Shown in pieces: positions 53,821 through 64,000 of a DNA stretch of 64,000 nucleotides (positions within the stretch are counted from its first letter, which is position 1; every line of letters begins with the position of its first letter). The stretch is from contig JAUTDP010000006.1 in NCBI GenBank assembly GCA_033439795.1, positions 620,001 to 684,000 on the forward strand, written 5' to 3'. This DNA comes from Sordaria brevicollis. Lineage: Eukaryota; Ascomycota; Sordariomycetes; Sordariales; Sordariaceae. Position numbers and translations under genes: made by a program. The notes under the pieces were generated by a model that saw only the letters and a program-made list of their open reading frames with translations, ran no database searches and had not been told where the DNA came from.

Positions 53821-55575
53821 TCAACCCCATGTCTCAGACCTTCCGTTCATCCCAGCAGGCTGCTTTCCACTTCTGATGCTCCCGGGCGAGACCCTTCCTG
53901 TCCTGTTCATCGGATCGTTGTTCATGCCGCCTTCGCCTGGATTCAACACTCCTCCATCACCTCCTCCAACCGTCACGACTCCTCCGTCTGCCGTCCGACC
54001 CACAACCATGCCCTTGGCGACACTCTTGAGAATCGCGCGTCTAGAGACACCAGTAACATCAATGTAGACGAGACCGACATTCTTTACTCCACCACCAATG
54101 CTCCTCGACATCTCGCCCGCTTCCGGGCCCCACTTGTGAGCAACCACCGTGGTCGCAGCCTCCGAAGTTGATGCAAGCAAGTGTCTCCCAGCCTGTTCCA
54201 CGCCGTCCATAATTGTCGAAAACGCCATGAAGCTCTTGTTCAAAAGTCCTGGCTTGTAGTTATCCAGAGGTTCTCCGTCCGGCCCAAAACCCCTGGTGCC
54301 CGACTGTCTAGGCCCGCGACCACTAAGGCCGGCACCGATGTTTTGTGCAAACTTGCCTATCTGCCCTACAGTTTTGGCTGACAGAACAGCTGCGTTTCCG
54401 GTAAAATGACTGATACGGCGAATGTGTTCACGCGTGGCTGGCTTGAACTTCATGGGCTCAGCAGCCGGTTGTGATCTTCTAGTGTAGTTATCGGCTTGGT
54501 TCTGAAGGAGCTTGGCAAGCATGTCGGAACCAGTAATGATGAAGCGTGATGCGGCGGATGCGTTCGAAACGAGGAAAGACCTCTTGTACGCAGGATGAAG
54601 CTCGGCATCGAGCAGTTCGGGCGAGGCCGGCGCAACGTTGATCTTTCCGTTGGGTGTTGTCGGGAGCGTAATCTCAACCGGGTCTGTTAAGCATCAAGTT
54701 AGTCAGAGGTTGGCGGATGAAACAAAATATGGGACGAAAAACACCATCACCAACCTTTTGATCCAGGCTTCAACGCGCTGTCTTCGTGAACTTGGTAGTT
54801 CTCAGCCAACTCGCCAATGATGCTGCCATCATCCTCATCCACAAGCACAATCTGTCCTGGCGTAGGGTTGCTTCGGCTTCCCTGAGCATATGCTTCTCCA
54901 GGCCGATAGTCACCGGGGTTGTATGCTGGCAAGTCCTCTGTTACTCCACGCTTGGACCTTGTCGCTGTTCCTGCCGTGCCACCCTTTTCGCCGTTGCCAT
55001 TGCTGCTCCTTTGGGTAATGTTCGGAGGAGGTGCGCGTTCAAGGAAAGCAGTGCATTGCGCAAGAATCGTCTCGAAGGTGTCAACATCCTCCTGGATGCC
55101 CTTCCTGCTTTCGACTGAGGGGAACTCGATCCTGGTAAAAGCACCGCTGTCGGGTCCAAGATCCCACCTAGGAATCAGGTAGCTCGTAGGAGGTTGATGG
55201 TAGATCTGGGTAGTCGCGGGAAGAGGAAGGTCGAGCTCGGGCGGGAGGTGAAGATGCAGGTAGAAATCCTGTTCTGTGTTTTCTGTGCCGAGTGCCGGAT
55301 CCGCGAACGCAGAACTTGTCGGTACCATGAGCAATGAGAGCGTCTGAGGCCCGGCGGGCGTTAATGATTCCTCTTTGCCATTGGCAATGTGGTAGGCTGA
55401 TACGCCGTTGATGGCGTAGAGCAGCTTGGGATCCTGTCGCGCAGTTGTCATGTCAGTTACGGTTGAACAAGTGAACAATGAACCGCGTGGTGACAATTGT
55501 TGGCGATGATGTTGCTGGGATCGAACGATCTCAAAGAGTGCTGAATGACGGTCTTACGTTGTGACTGGAGGCCAT
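53821..55575 (-). CDS. Spartin-like protein with senescence domain, 519 aa
   Basis: Join of 55575-55558, 55433-54755 and 54683-53821. The first exon is only 18 nt (MASSHN) and is needed for an ATG: the next exon opens DPKLLYAINGVSAYHIANGK, the family's conserved start, and its own frame has no ATG upstream. Introns have GTAAGA/CGACAG and GTTGGT/AACAG sites and preserve frame. Residues 1-110 form an N-terminal beta domain (LSLLMVPTSS, TSYLIPRWDLG). Residues about 280-470 are a senescence/spartin domain (HIRRISHFTGNAAVLSAKTV, LLNKSFMAFSTIMDGVEQAG, GVKNVGLVYIDVTG). Animal spartin links lipid droplets, autophagy and endosomes; fungal members are poorly known and lack the MIT domain, as here. The last 60 residues are Gly-rich. 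Confidence 0.84.
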
Positions 55576-58500
55576 TCTATAAGGAATTTGTAGGTGGTGT
55601 GGCAATATGATTGCTTATATTCCGTAGAGCTTGGAAAGAAAGGTGACACAGGACGGTCTCGTTCGAACCGGAAAACGACGTAACCGTGTGCGTCCAAGGC
55701 TCGTTCCTTGATGACGCTCAGCAGCAGTTGGTGGGCAATGCTTTCCTGGCCGGCTGATTGGTGCAGCTGCGGGGTATCTCGCTGTAAGTGTTAGGTATTA
55801 TAGCACACCCTCCTGATAACAGGTCGTGCGATTGGCGGGCGCAAGGTCGTGATGAGCCGGGAAATGTTCAAGGGAAGTGTTGAAGAGAAAGTATTAGGAT
55901 GGCGAGCTGTTGGGGGATTATGAGAATTAAAGAAACAGGAAGTGTTCTTCGACAGCTTAGCTTGACACTTTTGAGTTCCTGAACAAGCGGGGTCAACTCT
56001 TTTTGGGTCGTGGAGATTCGAGTTGAAAATAGCAACCGCGATGCTCTTCTCCCACCATCTTCCCGCGGTTCCTGACCAAAAGAGCTGGGGTTTGGTTGCC
56101 TCCAGGCGCTTAGAGCTCTCTCCTGGGTGGAGCATGCAACAAGAGGCCTCTCGCGGAGACGTGACCAAGAAGCACCTGCGGCCGACGTCATTGGATCCCG
56201 CCAACGGCATTTTGCCTTTGTGCCTTTATGCCTTCTTGTCACCACCAGCAATTCCCGAAACCTGGGGCTTTGTCTTTGCCACGGTAATGGATGAAGACAA
56301 GAAACCGTCTTGTGGCTCATATGTTATCCGTTATGTTGGCTTGTTGGCTGTGTGCGACGTTGTTGAGAAGGCAATTTGGAGGCATGTTGGGGACATTGGA
56401 GCGATGTGCCTGCGTCTCCTTGGCGTGGGAAAGCTTATCGCCATTTGGGTCAGCGGATGGAGTTTGCCAAGCATCATGCCTCTACCGTTGGGGACCTCCA
56501 GTTTCCAACGTCGGCTAGAACTCAGGTCATGCTGCTCACTTGGTTGTCACAGCCTCATGTGGCGGTGGTTAATGCCAATGCCAAAAAAAAGGTTTGAGGA
56601 GTGGCAATCAATAGGGGAGATCTGGTCATATGTAGCCTTAGGAGTCGGGGTGTCGACGGGTTTCAAAGTTGAACATTCCCACGATCTGCTGACCGCCCGT
56701 TCGTAAAGGAAACGAGTCAGGGTTAGGGTATGTCTGCTGACAAGTTGCCTCCGTCCTTGATGCCCCGAGGCTGCGACGTTGAGATGTAGAAACAATGAGG
56801 AACCGAAAAGGTGGTTGTTCAATTCATCTAATCTTCTGTTTCTCATTCCATCCCTTATTAGTTAGTCCATTTCACGTGGTTTGAGCTGTGTGCGGAATGC
56901 CACGGCAAGAGACTGTAAACTTCACCATAGGTCACCCCATGTGTTGGGGCCCAAGTGCTTTCATTTAATGGTTGACATATACCGCAGATCATGTATGTTG
57001 TTTAAGGAAGAAGCACCTGGATGCATATAACGGATGGGTTCGGGGGTCTTTGATCCCATGTTTCATGTAGGGACTGATCTGACTTTTGTGTTCCAGAAGC
57101 ACTTGCCTGAAAGACTACTTGTAAGGTGCCGGGTTCTTATTAGACGACGCACAGCAGCATAGAACTGCTCGACAATTTATGAGCCGAGTAACAGCGTACA
57201 AAGGAGTCTCGGAAGGCGACCGCCAAAGGGTATGAGGAGTGCCGCTACGACCGAGTGGCTGCGACAAACCCGTCCCGGCCGCCACAGAATAGCCATACTA
57301 GGCAACCTGATCGTCCACCATTTAACGGCTCAAATAAAGAGGTTGCTGCCGAGACCCGGTCTCTTCACTCGGAGACTCAATTTGTTGCAGTTCGTGATCC
57401 GGCAGCTCGAGGACCCTGATAGTCTGTGTAATAAGGGTGCTGGTATGGAGAGATGCTGAATCCGTGACGGGAGCCCCCAACCTCCGGACAGATTCGAAGG
57501 TTGTACGCCATTACCCTGCCAGGAAGCGGATAACATTAAGGGTTTCCAGCATCAGGCCGAGAAGACGGGTGGCATCAGGTGCCTCTGCAGGCGGATGAGC
57601 CTCGACACTGTCAAAGGGGCGTGGCGCTCAGTGGCAGGTCTCCTGAACAGCCGTCTTTTTCTATAGAGAAGAGATGACTGGTGATCCGTCATGTCGGGAC
57701 TTGGTGTGGCATACTGTTTGGGGGCCAAGTACTGTGGATGCCCCTGTGGTATGTAGACTCGTCAACATTAGCAACATTCTTGGCGAGTTTTGACAGATAA
57801 CGAAAGTGTATAGGCACTTAAATTATTCTTGACGATTTGTGCGGGAGGCTAATAGAGGAATGGCCGGACGAGATCCTATTCAACGGTTTAGCAAGCCCCT
57901 TTCTGTCAACATGGCCTTATACGACGGCCGTCACACTGCAGCATGGTTACAGTTGAAGCCGGCGGACATGACACGCGGCCAAGAGGGGAATGTGAATGTT
58001 AGTTCTGCGCAGTTGACGGCCTCGCTCGCACATGCAATCCTCTGGACGCGTCCAGACAATGCCGTTCTGGCCGGGTCCTGAGCCCTTGGTCGCCATCTCT
58101 TTGCTTTTTTTTATTCATTTTTTTGCTTTGCACAAGTCAAGCAAGGCATTTGAAGGCTATGCAAACATTGCGAATGATACCAAGCAGAAATCAGTTCTTG
58201 GGGAGTAGAATAACCCTCGGTTGAGCACGCGTGCCTGGGCAATGTGTAGGTATTCGGCGACTAAGTAAAAGATGTAGAGTAGGTAATGAGTCGTTCGAGA
58301 GGAGAGAAAATGAGGAAGGAAAGGAAAAGGTGAAGCAAGACAGGAAGCCAGCAAAAGAGTGAAACAGTTGCGTTGAATGAAACTTAAGAAAGAGAAAGGG
58401 CTGTGAAGCGCGGGATGAAAGGAGCAAGGGTAGACCTGGTTGCAAGTTGTATTTATCGGGGTATTCGGGGGAGCCGGCCGTTATCGCGCTTATCGGGTGG

Positions 58501-58920
58501 AGATTTAGCGGCCTAGTGGAGATATTGGCCTTATCCGATCCGGGGGTGGAGACTGGAGAGAAGAAAAGGGTCCACTTATGACAAGGGCAGCCACTCACAG
58601 GTCCAGGAACCGCCGTCCGTGCCTGCAGTGCTCTTCGCAACTCGCAGTCCCTCAGTTGCCCCGACCAACCCGACCTCATTAAGTTGTCCCGCCGTTTATT
58701 ACGGTTACGGGCGCAGGCGACCCCCCTCCCCATTTTTTTTTCTAATATAACCCTAACCTGAAATTCTGGGTCATAGCGCCACGTAGTATAGGTACATTGG
58801 AGCAACATTAGAGCAACTCGCATTATTGCATATTGTTATTAATAGCTGTTGCAATTAGAAAGGTATACAACTTCGGTAGTCCTAAATGCTACAGCCGCTA
58901 CCACTAAGCGTAAAGGTAAT
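55576..58920. other. 3.3-kb gene-free region before the RIP block
   Basis: Upstream flank of the spartin-like gene, then normal-GC DNA with only chance ORFs (for example 56023-56706, 58191-58823). Single TTAGGG/CCCTAA words at about 56721 and 58749 are not telomere arrays. Nothing supported. Confidence 0.5.
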
Positions 58921-58928
58921 GTAATATT

Positions 58929-59089
58929 AAAGGGTATTAATATATCGTTTAGTATAAATATAATACAATTTTAAAGGATATTAATATATTATATAGTATA
59001 AATACAATGCGATTTTGAAGGATATTAATATATTATATAATATAAATATAATGCGATTTTAAAGGGTATTTAATATATTATTAATATTT
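58929..59089. repeat. 44-bp tandem repeat at the RIP block edge (3.7 copies)
   Basis: Units start at 58929, 58973, 59017 and 59061 (AAAGGGTATTAATATAT..., GCGATTTT at the end). Copies differ by C/T and A/G changes, consistent with RIP acting on them. Confidence 0.88.
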
Positions 59090-59973
59090 AAGAAACCGCT
59101 TAATTATATAATATTACGAAACTAATTAATAATAATCAATATTAATTCTACGTAAAGGAGTAGCCGGTTAAGAATAATAATCTTTAATAACGAAAGAATA
59201 AAAATACTATTAATTTAAAGTATATTTCTAAAGGACGAGGAATAATAATATAAATAATATAATAATAATATATAAAAATAATAAAATAAGGAGAGATATA
59301 GAAATTGAATTATTAAATTATTTAATAATTATAATTATAATTATATAAACGGGCTTTATATATAAGTTAATTATAATATAAAATTAATAAATATAATATT
59401 TACCTTTCTTGAATTAAATACGATTATATCCAAATTCTTACGATTCGGACTATAATTTACAATTATAATATAATAATAATTTATTACTAATTTATTTTCA
59501 ATATAATAGTAATACTTTGCGAATATATTATTAACGTATTATAGCGAAGGTATAAATATAATAGCGATACGAAATTAAACGTAGATTATTATAAAATCCG
59601 GGTTAATATAAAAGACCTTCTACTTAAAATTTAATTTTTATTTTAATTCTTATTTACTATTCGTTATTATTTTTCTCCCTTCTATCTTCTATAGCTATTA
59701 TCGGAAGTATTATCCATCTTTATTCTTTTTATCCCCTTCTTATATTTTTAATTTTATATTAATATATCTTTTAAAAAACGACGAAATTACTATCCTGCTT
59801 AGTTTATTCGCTAAAAATTAGAATACTTATTAGGGTATAAATTAATTAAATTTTTACGGGGAAGGTAATAAGCTTATTTTCGAATTTATTTAAAAGGTCG
59901 ATAAAAATACTAAATAAGTAAAAGATTTCTATAAAAAAACTTTATAATCCTTTAGTAACCTTTCGTTCGAAAG

Positions 59974-60190
59974 TGTGAAGTGACCGCCACGCTGACTGTG
60001 GCGGCACCTTCTACGATTAACCGCCAGTCGGGAGACTGGCTAGCACGTTGATCGTCGGAAGGTTCGTATTGCGGAATCATAGTAGTATAAAACTACTATA
60101 CTTCCCGCGCTGAACGCGCGCCCTTCTTTTCCTAGACAATCAATATCACCAATTCATTTCACACATACACTACTCCTCTTACAATAGTGC
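59974..60190 (+). repeat. RIP-free, hairpin-rich island (LTR-like)
   Basis: About 215 bases of normal composition with many intact CpA sites inside RIPed DNA. It contains perfect hairpins at 59984-60004 (CCGCCAC/GTGGCGG), 60023-60040 (GCCAGTC/GACTGGC) and 60079-60099 (ATAGTAGT/ACTACTAT), the last holding TATAAA. It begins TGTGAAG and ends CTTACA at 60183, an LTR-like TG...CA boundary, but no flanking direct duplication is seen. Confidence 0.5.
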
Positions 60191-60789
60191 CTAATAATAA
60201 TTAATTAGACCGTTAATAATATAATATAATACTATTTTAGATTCTATTTTAAAATTATTTTAATTTTTATTATTATTATAGCGTTAACCGCTATACGCTA
60301 CCTTTGCACTTCGCCCGGCGGGCTATATATAACCTTTATACCGAATTATTATTTAATTTATTTTAATTATTAACCTACTAATTATCGTTATTTGAAGCTC
60401 CGCTTCAACATTTTGAGAAGTGTTGAAAAAACACGGAGCAAAGCGTTGAGCGTAGCTTCTTCTATAATACGGTGACCCCCCTGTCAATAATCCCTGTAAA
60501 TAGCCACGAGGTTTACCCGCCATTTCGCGACCTGCAATTGGCTGAAAAAAATTCTCGAGTTGGAATTGGCTAGATTAGCCCCCCTATCCCTGTCCGCCAA
60601 GCTCACTTAGCGTTTAGCGCTTCGCTTAAGGTTTGGCATTTGAAAGTGGGTCCGATCACAACAAAGTGGGTACCAAAATGATGAGTAAGCCGAGACGAGT
60701 ACAATGGTACCACTCACGTGACCGTAGCTAGCCTGCCGGCCGAGAAAAACGGCTTTGGAAAAATCTGACAGATAGGTATATAATGAAAA

Positions 60790-60906
60790 AAAAAGATTTT
60801 ATTTTCTAAATAAAACGTCGTAGCTAACCTAGCAAATGTACGGTTACAATATATACCCTTGAGCGTTCGGTTCGATTCCCGGCTAGAGTAAAAATAAAAT
60901 CTTTTT
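60790..60906. repeat. 16-bp inverted repeat flanking a tRNA-like T-arm
   Basis: AAAAAGATTTTATTTT at 60790-60805 and its reverse complement at 60891-60906. Between them a B-box-like GGTTCGATTCC (60869-60879) and an A-box-like TAGCTAACCTAG (60821). The cloverleaf does not fold fully; possible degenerate Pol III unit. Confidence 0.4.
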
Positions 60907-60910
60907 AATA

Positions 60911-61140
60911 AAATTTAAATAGTAAATAAAAAAATTAATAAATAAATAAGTAGTAATAAAAAAAAATTAGTATTAAATAAATAAATAGTATTGAAAAAAT
61001 AAATAGTAATAATTAAATAATAAGTAATAAATAAATGAATAGTAATAATAAATAAATAATAATAATAAATAAATAAATAAATAAATAAATAATATTAGGT
61101 AAACAAATTATAAATTGAATTAAATTAAAATAAATTAAAT
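60911..61140. repeat. AAT/AAAT low-complexity tract
   Basis: About 230 bases of near-pure A and T on one strand, built from AAATAAATAAT-like units; strongly A-biased on the + strand, which simple RIP on both strands does not explain. Confidence 0.8.
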
Positions 61141-61211
61141 TGGAGTATACTTCAAGACCTTCGTTGAAGCGGAGCTTCAAGTAGAATTCTGCCCCTTTAA
61201 AGTACGGGTGT

Positions 61212-61260
61212 AAAATTTGCCGCAGGCAAATTTTGCGGGGGTACGGGGGCGGCAGCCCTC
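61212..61260. repeat. Palindrome and G-rich hairpin in RIP block
   Basis: AAAATTTGCC-GCA-GGCAAATTTT (61212-61234) is a perfect 10-bp stem, followed at once by GCGGGGGTACGGGGGCGGCAGCCC with a GGGC/GCCC stem. It keeps normal GC inside RIPed sequence. Such tail structures occur at the ends of some rolling-circle and other DNA elements, which is only a hint. Confidence 0.5.
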
Positions 61261-64000
61261 GTTAAATCTATCTAATCCTTTATTATTTCGTTTATTTATA
61301 TTAAAATTATACCCGAAATAGATTTATCCGACCCGGTAATTATTAGGGATCTACGGTACGTATTAAATTTTATTTACTTTAACCCGAAATATTAGTAGGT
61401 AGCTTGCGTGCTTATAATTAAACGCGATACGTTTAATTAAATTATTAAATCGTTACTTATATTAAATAAAACGGTATTAATTGTAATATTTATAATAGTA
61501 CGTTTAACGTGGCGTTTATAGAAAATTAACCTATCTTTCTTTTTAAATAATTGGGTATTAAATTACTATATTTTTAAATAATTCTTTAACGCGGCTATTA
61601 AAATAGTTAACGTTAATAGACTTATAGACGGTACTTATTATTTAACGTCTTAATTACCGTTTATTGTAGAAGAATTAAATTAAAATTAAAATTATCCCTA
61701 AGATTAATTTTGAAAATTAAATTAAAATTAAAATTATTTTGAAAATATATATCGCGAAATAAGTAATTATATTCCCGAAATATTAATAATTTAGCCGTTA
61801 GATTATTTTAGGTATTACGATTAAATTATTATATTATGCGATAAGATTATTTAAAGTAGTTATTAAGTTAAAAATTCGACGGATAATTTAAACGATTATC
61901 TCCTATATAGTAATAAATTGTATTCGTCCCTAATATTTTAATATATACCCGTCGAAAGCGATTAATTTAAAGATTTATTAGCTTCGTATTAAAATAGGTT
62001 GGTTGAAGACCCGACCGACGGTTAAATTATCCCCGGCAACGAAATTTCGTTCGAATTCGAAAATAGAAATTTTATCGATACGATTAATTTATTTTTATTA
62101 TTAGAAATTAAATTATTTAATAAGAATTATAATTATCGCGAACGGATTACCGATTCGTTTAATAATAAATTACCCTAATTTTTAATTAATTAATAATTAA
62201 TAGAGATTTATATTTTATATAAGTAATTTATCCCCTATTATAAAGTAATTACTTCGGCGCTAAATTTCGCCGACGTAGTAGGAGTTTTTCGCGGTTATAC
62301 GTATATATTACTTTAATTGTAATAATACGGCTAACTTTATTCTATTTAATAAAATAAATAAAGCGTTAATTTACCCGCTTAATTAATAATATATATTTAT
62401 AGCCCGGGAGTTATAAAGTAGAATATTTTAAATATATTATTTTATACGTAAAGATATAGAAGGGATTCGGATAAAGACGTAATAGCCCGATAATTAAATA
62501 TTAAAATGCTTAACGTCGTTAAATATATTCCGACGGAAATTAGCTTTTAATATAATATAAATTAATAAATAAATAATAATTCTACCTAATATAATTTTAA
62601 TTAGTAAATAGAGGTAGAGGATATAGTAATAAATAATATATATAGTTCGTTAATATATAGTAACCGATACGGGTTAAATATAAAACTTTAATATCTTAAA
62701 ATAATAGATTGCTTAATTTCGGTAGGGATTAAATTATTATTATTTAATATAATAATATATAATACGTTACTTCTTAATGCGATTATAGTATTAATTAACC
62801 GTATAGCCGATTATTTTATTAATTTCGGATTCCCCTAAATATTTACCCTATTAGAATAAAAATATATTTAACCCGTCGATTAATTATCCTTAATTAAATA
62901 ATCGTTTTAATAATAAATATAAATCCGAACGACCGTCGAATTTTCCTTTAATTTAAATTCGGCTTTTATTTTTAGCGAATTCTTTATTAAATTAGACTTA
63001 ATAGATGAGTATATCCCCGACGAATTTAATAAACCGGTTAATTTAATTGGTCCTGAAAATTAACCCGAAGTAAATAGTTTAGCGAATAAATTATTCTACG
63101 GCGTTAAAAATATTTTAAATAAAGTAATTACTTTAAATAAAAACGATTTGAAGCCGCCGTTTATTCTATTTAATTTAAAAAAACTATTTAATTAATTAAT
63201 ATCCCCGGAATTATTTAAAAAATTATCGAAATAAATATTGGCGTAAATTCCTTTTTAATTAATTTAAAAACCGGTTATTCGTTTTTAACCGTTATTTACG
63301 GGTAGTATAAGTAGGGAAAAAAGGAAAGAACGAATTATTTAATTTAGCGGGAGGTTGAATATTAAATTAATTAAAACGTTTACCTTCGTAAATTTTTCTC
63401 TTAAATTATTAATTCTTTTATTAAAATTTCGAAAATTACCGAAAATAGTACTAATTTTATTATTAAAATTAAATAACTTAATAAAAATTAAAATCATTAA
63501 TACGTTTATTTCCCTAAATATTTTAAATTTACCTTTAAAAAATTAATAAATTATAAAACTCTTATCGAATTTAACGTTTTCGAATAAATTAAAAGTATTG
63601 TAAAAGGATAAAAAGAGTTAAATATTATTTATATTATAAATAATTATTTAATAGCGACGGAAATTAATTAAAGTTATTAATTGTGAAATAAATAATTAGG
63701 ATAAATTTGGTAATTATTATAATAATTATTATAGTAACGATAAAAAGAATTAAAGCGGTAATTAATACGGGTACGATAAGGAAATCGATAATAATAAAAG
63801 CGGAGTACTTATTAACGAGGAAGAATATTATATTACTTATATTGTAAAAATTAATATAACGATTAATAATATTAAATTGTAAGTATTAATTAATTAATTC
63901 GCTGCTACTTTATAGAATAGTATTAAGTTTAATGGCTAGAAAATTATATTATTAAATTACTTTTAATTAAATGCTAAAATTAACGATAGTAATAATAGCG

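Larger units (their letters stand above)
60392..61180. repeat. Segment bounded by a repeated hairpin, part RIP-free
   Basis: TTGAAGC-TCC-GCTTCAA at 60392-60408 and its complement-looped copy TTGAAGC-GGA-GCTTCAA at 61164-61180 bracket 790 bases. The left half (to 60790) has normal composition with intact CpA; the right half is AAT/AAAT low-complexity sequence. Inside lie two AAAGTGGGT(C/A)C words 20 bases or so apart (60643-60675) and a tRNA-like T-arm. It could be a mobile element or two unrelated palindrome copies. Confidence 0.4.
58921..64000. repeat. RIP-degraded AT-rich repeat block (continues past window)
   Basis: From about 58.92 kb the base composition drops sharply to mostly A and T. 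Long stretches (for example 61261-63990) contain almost no CpA or TpG, while CpG, CpC and TpA remain: the footprint of RIP, which mutates C in CpA context in duplicated DNA. No open frame survives beyond about 60 codons. The ancestral element cannot be named with confidence; a frame near 63640-63900 is faintly gag-like. Islands of normal composition interrupt it (see separate entries). Such blocks are normally DNA-methylated heterochromatin in Neurospora. Confidence 0.9.

Noticed and set aside
56023..56706. 227-codon plus-strand ORF
   Set aside because: No domain or splice continuation; composition fits random normal-GC DNA.
58741..58760. CCCTAACC near the RIP block
   Set aside because: A single telomere-like word, not an array; no evidence of a telomere or subtelomere boundary.
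63355..63546. 63-codon ORF in the AT-rich block
   Set aside because: Composed of Lys, Leu, Ile and Asn as any AT-rich open frame would be; it lies in RIP-degraded sequence.
1..64000. CRISPR array, bacterial operons, 5S rRNA or secondary-metabolite cluster
   Set aside because: No regularly spaced direct repeats with unique spacers were seen. The genes are monocistronic and intron-bearing, no 5S-like sequence was noticed, and there is no polyketide or peptide synthase gene.

Overview
The window is nuclear DNA of a filamentous ascomycete, most likely a Neurospora or close Sordariaceae species. Four things point there. The genes carry short (about 50-150 nt) GT-AG introns with CTAAC/CTGAC branch sites. 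The gene set is fungal: COP9 signalosome subunit 6, a Vps17 retromer subunit, a HOS3-type deacetylase, a GH30 beta-1,6-glucanase, a SLATT-fungal protein and a fungal Hsp70-like ATPase. The glucanase closely resembles what I remember of N. crassa Neg1 but is not identical. The right end is very AT-rich DNA almost without CpA/TpG while CpG persists, which is the signature of repeat-induced point mutation (RIP).

Layout. 1-2844: a HOS3-type histone deacetylase cut by the left edge. 3643-5153 (-): a zinc polyol dehydrogenase. 5.2-11.6 kb: a long stretch without a convincing gene. 11584-13686 (-) and 14547-17226 (+): divergent vps17 and mitochondrial mef2. 17688-19138 (-): csn-6, followed upstream by a 540-bp non-coding transposon (MITE) with perfect 62-bp terminal inverted repeats and a 9-bp target duplication. 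21750-23548 (+): an amino-acid permease. 24215-28022: three unrecognised genes, one a single-pass membrane protein. 31889-33176 (+): a SLATT-fungal two-TM protein. About 33.6 kb: a tRNA-like Pol III element. 34134-38627 (-): a 3-hydroxyacyl-CoA dehydrogenase and a low-complexity nuclear-type protein. 40080-41528 (+): neg-1. 41905-44102 (-): a divergent Hsp70-like gene that carries an apparent one-base frameshift in a C9/G9 run. 45663-47847 (+): a coiled-coil protein with four SUMO-consensus motifs. 48766-52773 (-): a GCP4-type gamma-tubulin complex protein, and directly behind its stop codon, in the same frame, a repeat-containing ORF. 53821-55575 (-): a spartin-like senescence-domain protein. 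55.6-58.9 kb: no gene. 58.9-64 kb: RIP-degraded DNA interrupted by hairpin-rich islands that escaped RIP.

The genes do not form one pathway or a biosynthetic cluster; this is ordinary housekeeping chromosome next to a block of silenced repeats. Splice junctions were placed by hand from frame, consensus sites and family continuity. Intron-containing models were each checked to sum to whole codons, except the Hsp70-like gene. The items most worth a second look are the GCP4/downstream ORF stop-codon junction, the homopolymer frameshift in the Hsp70-like gene, the MITE, the SLATT protein, and the hairpin islands inside the RIP block.
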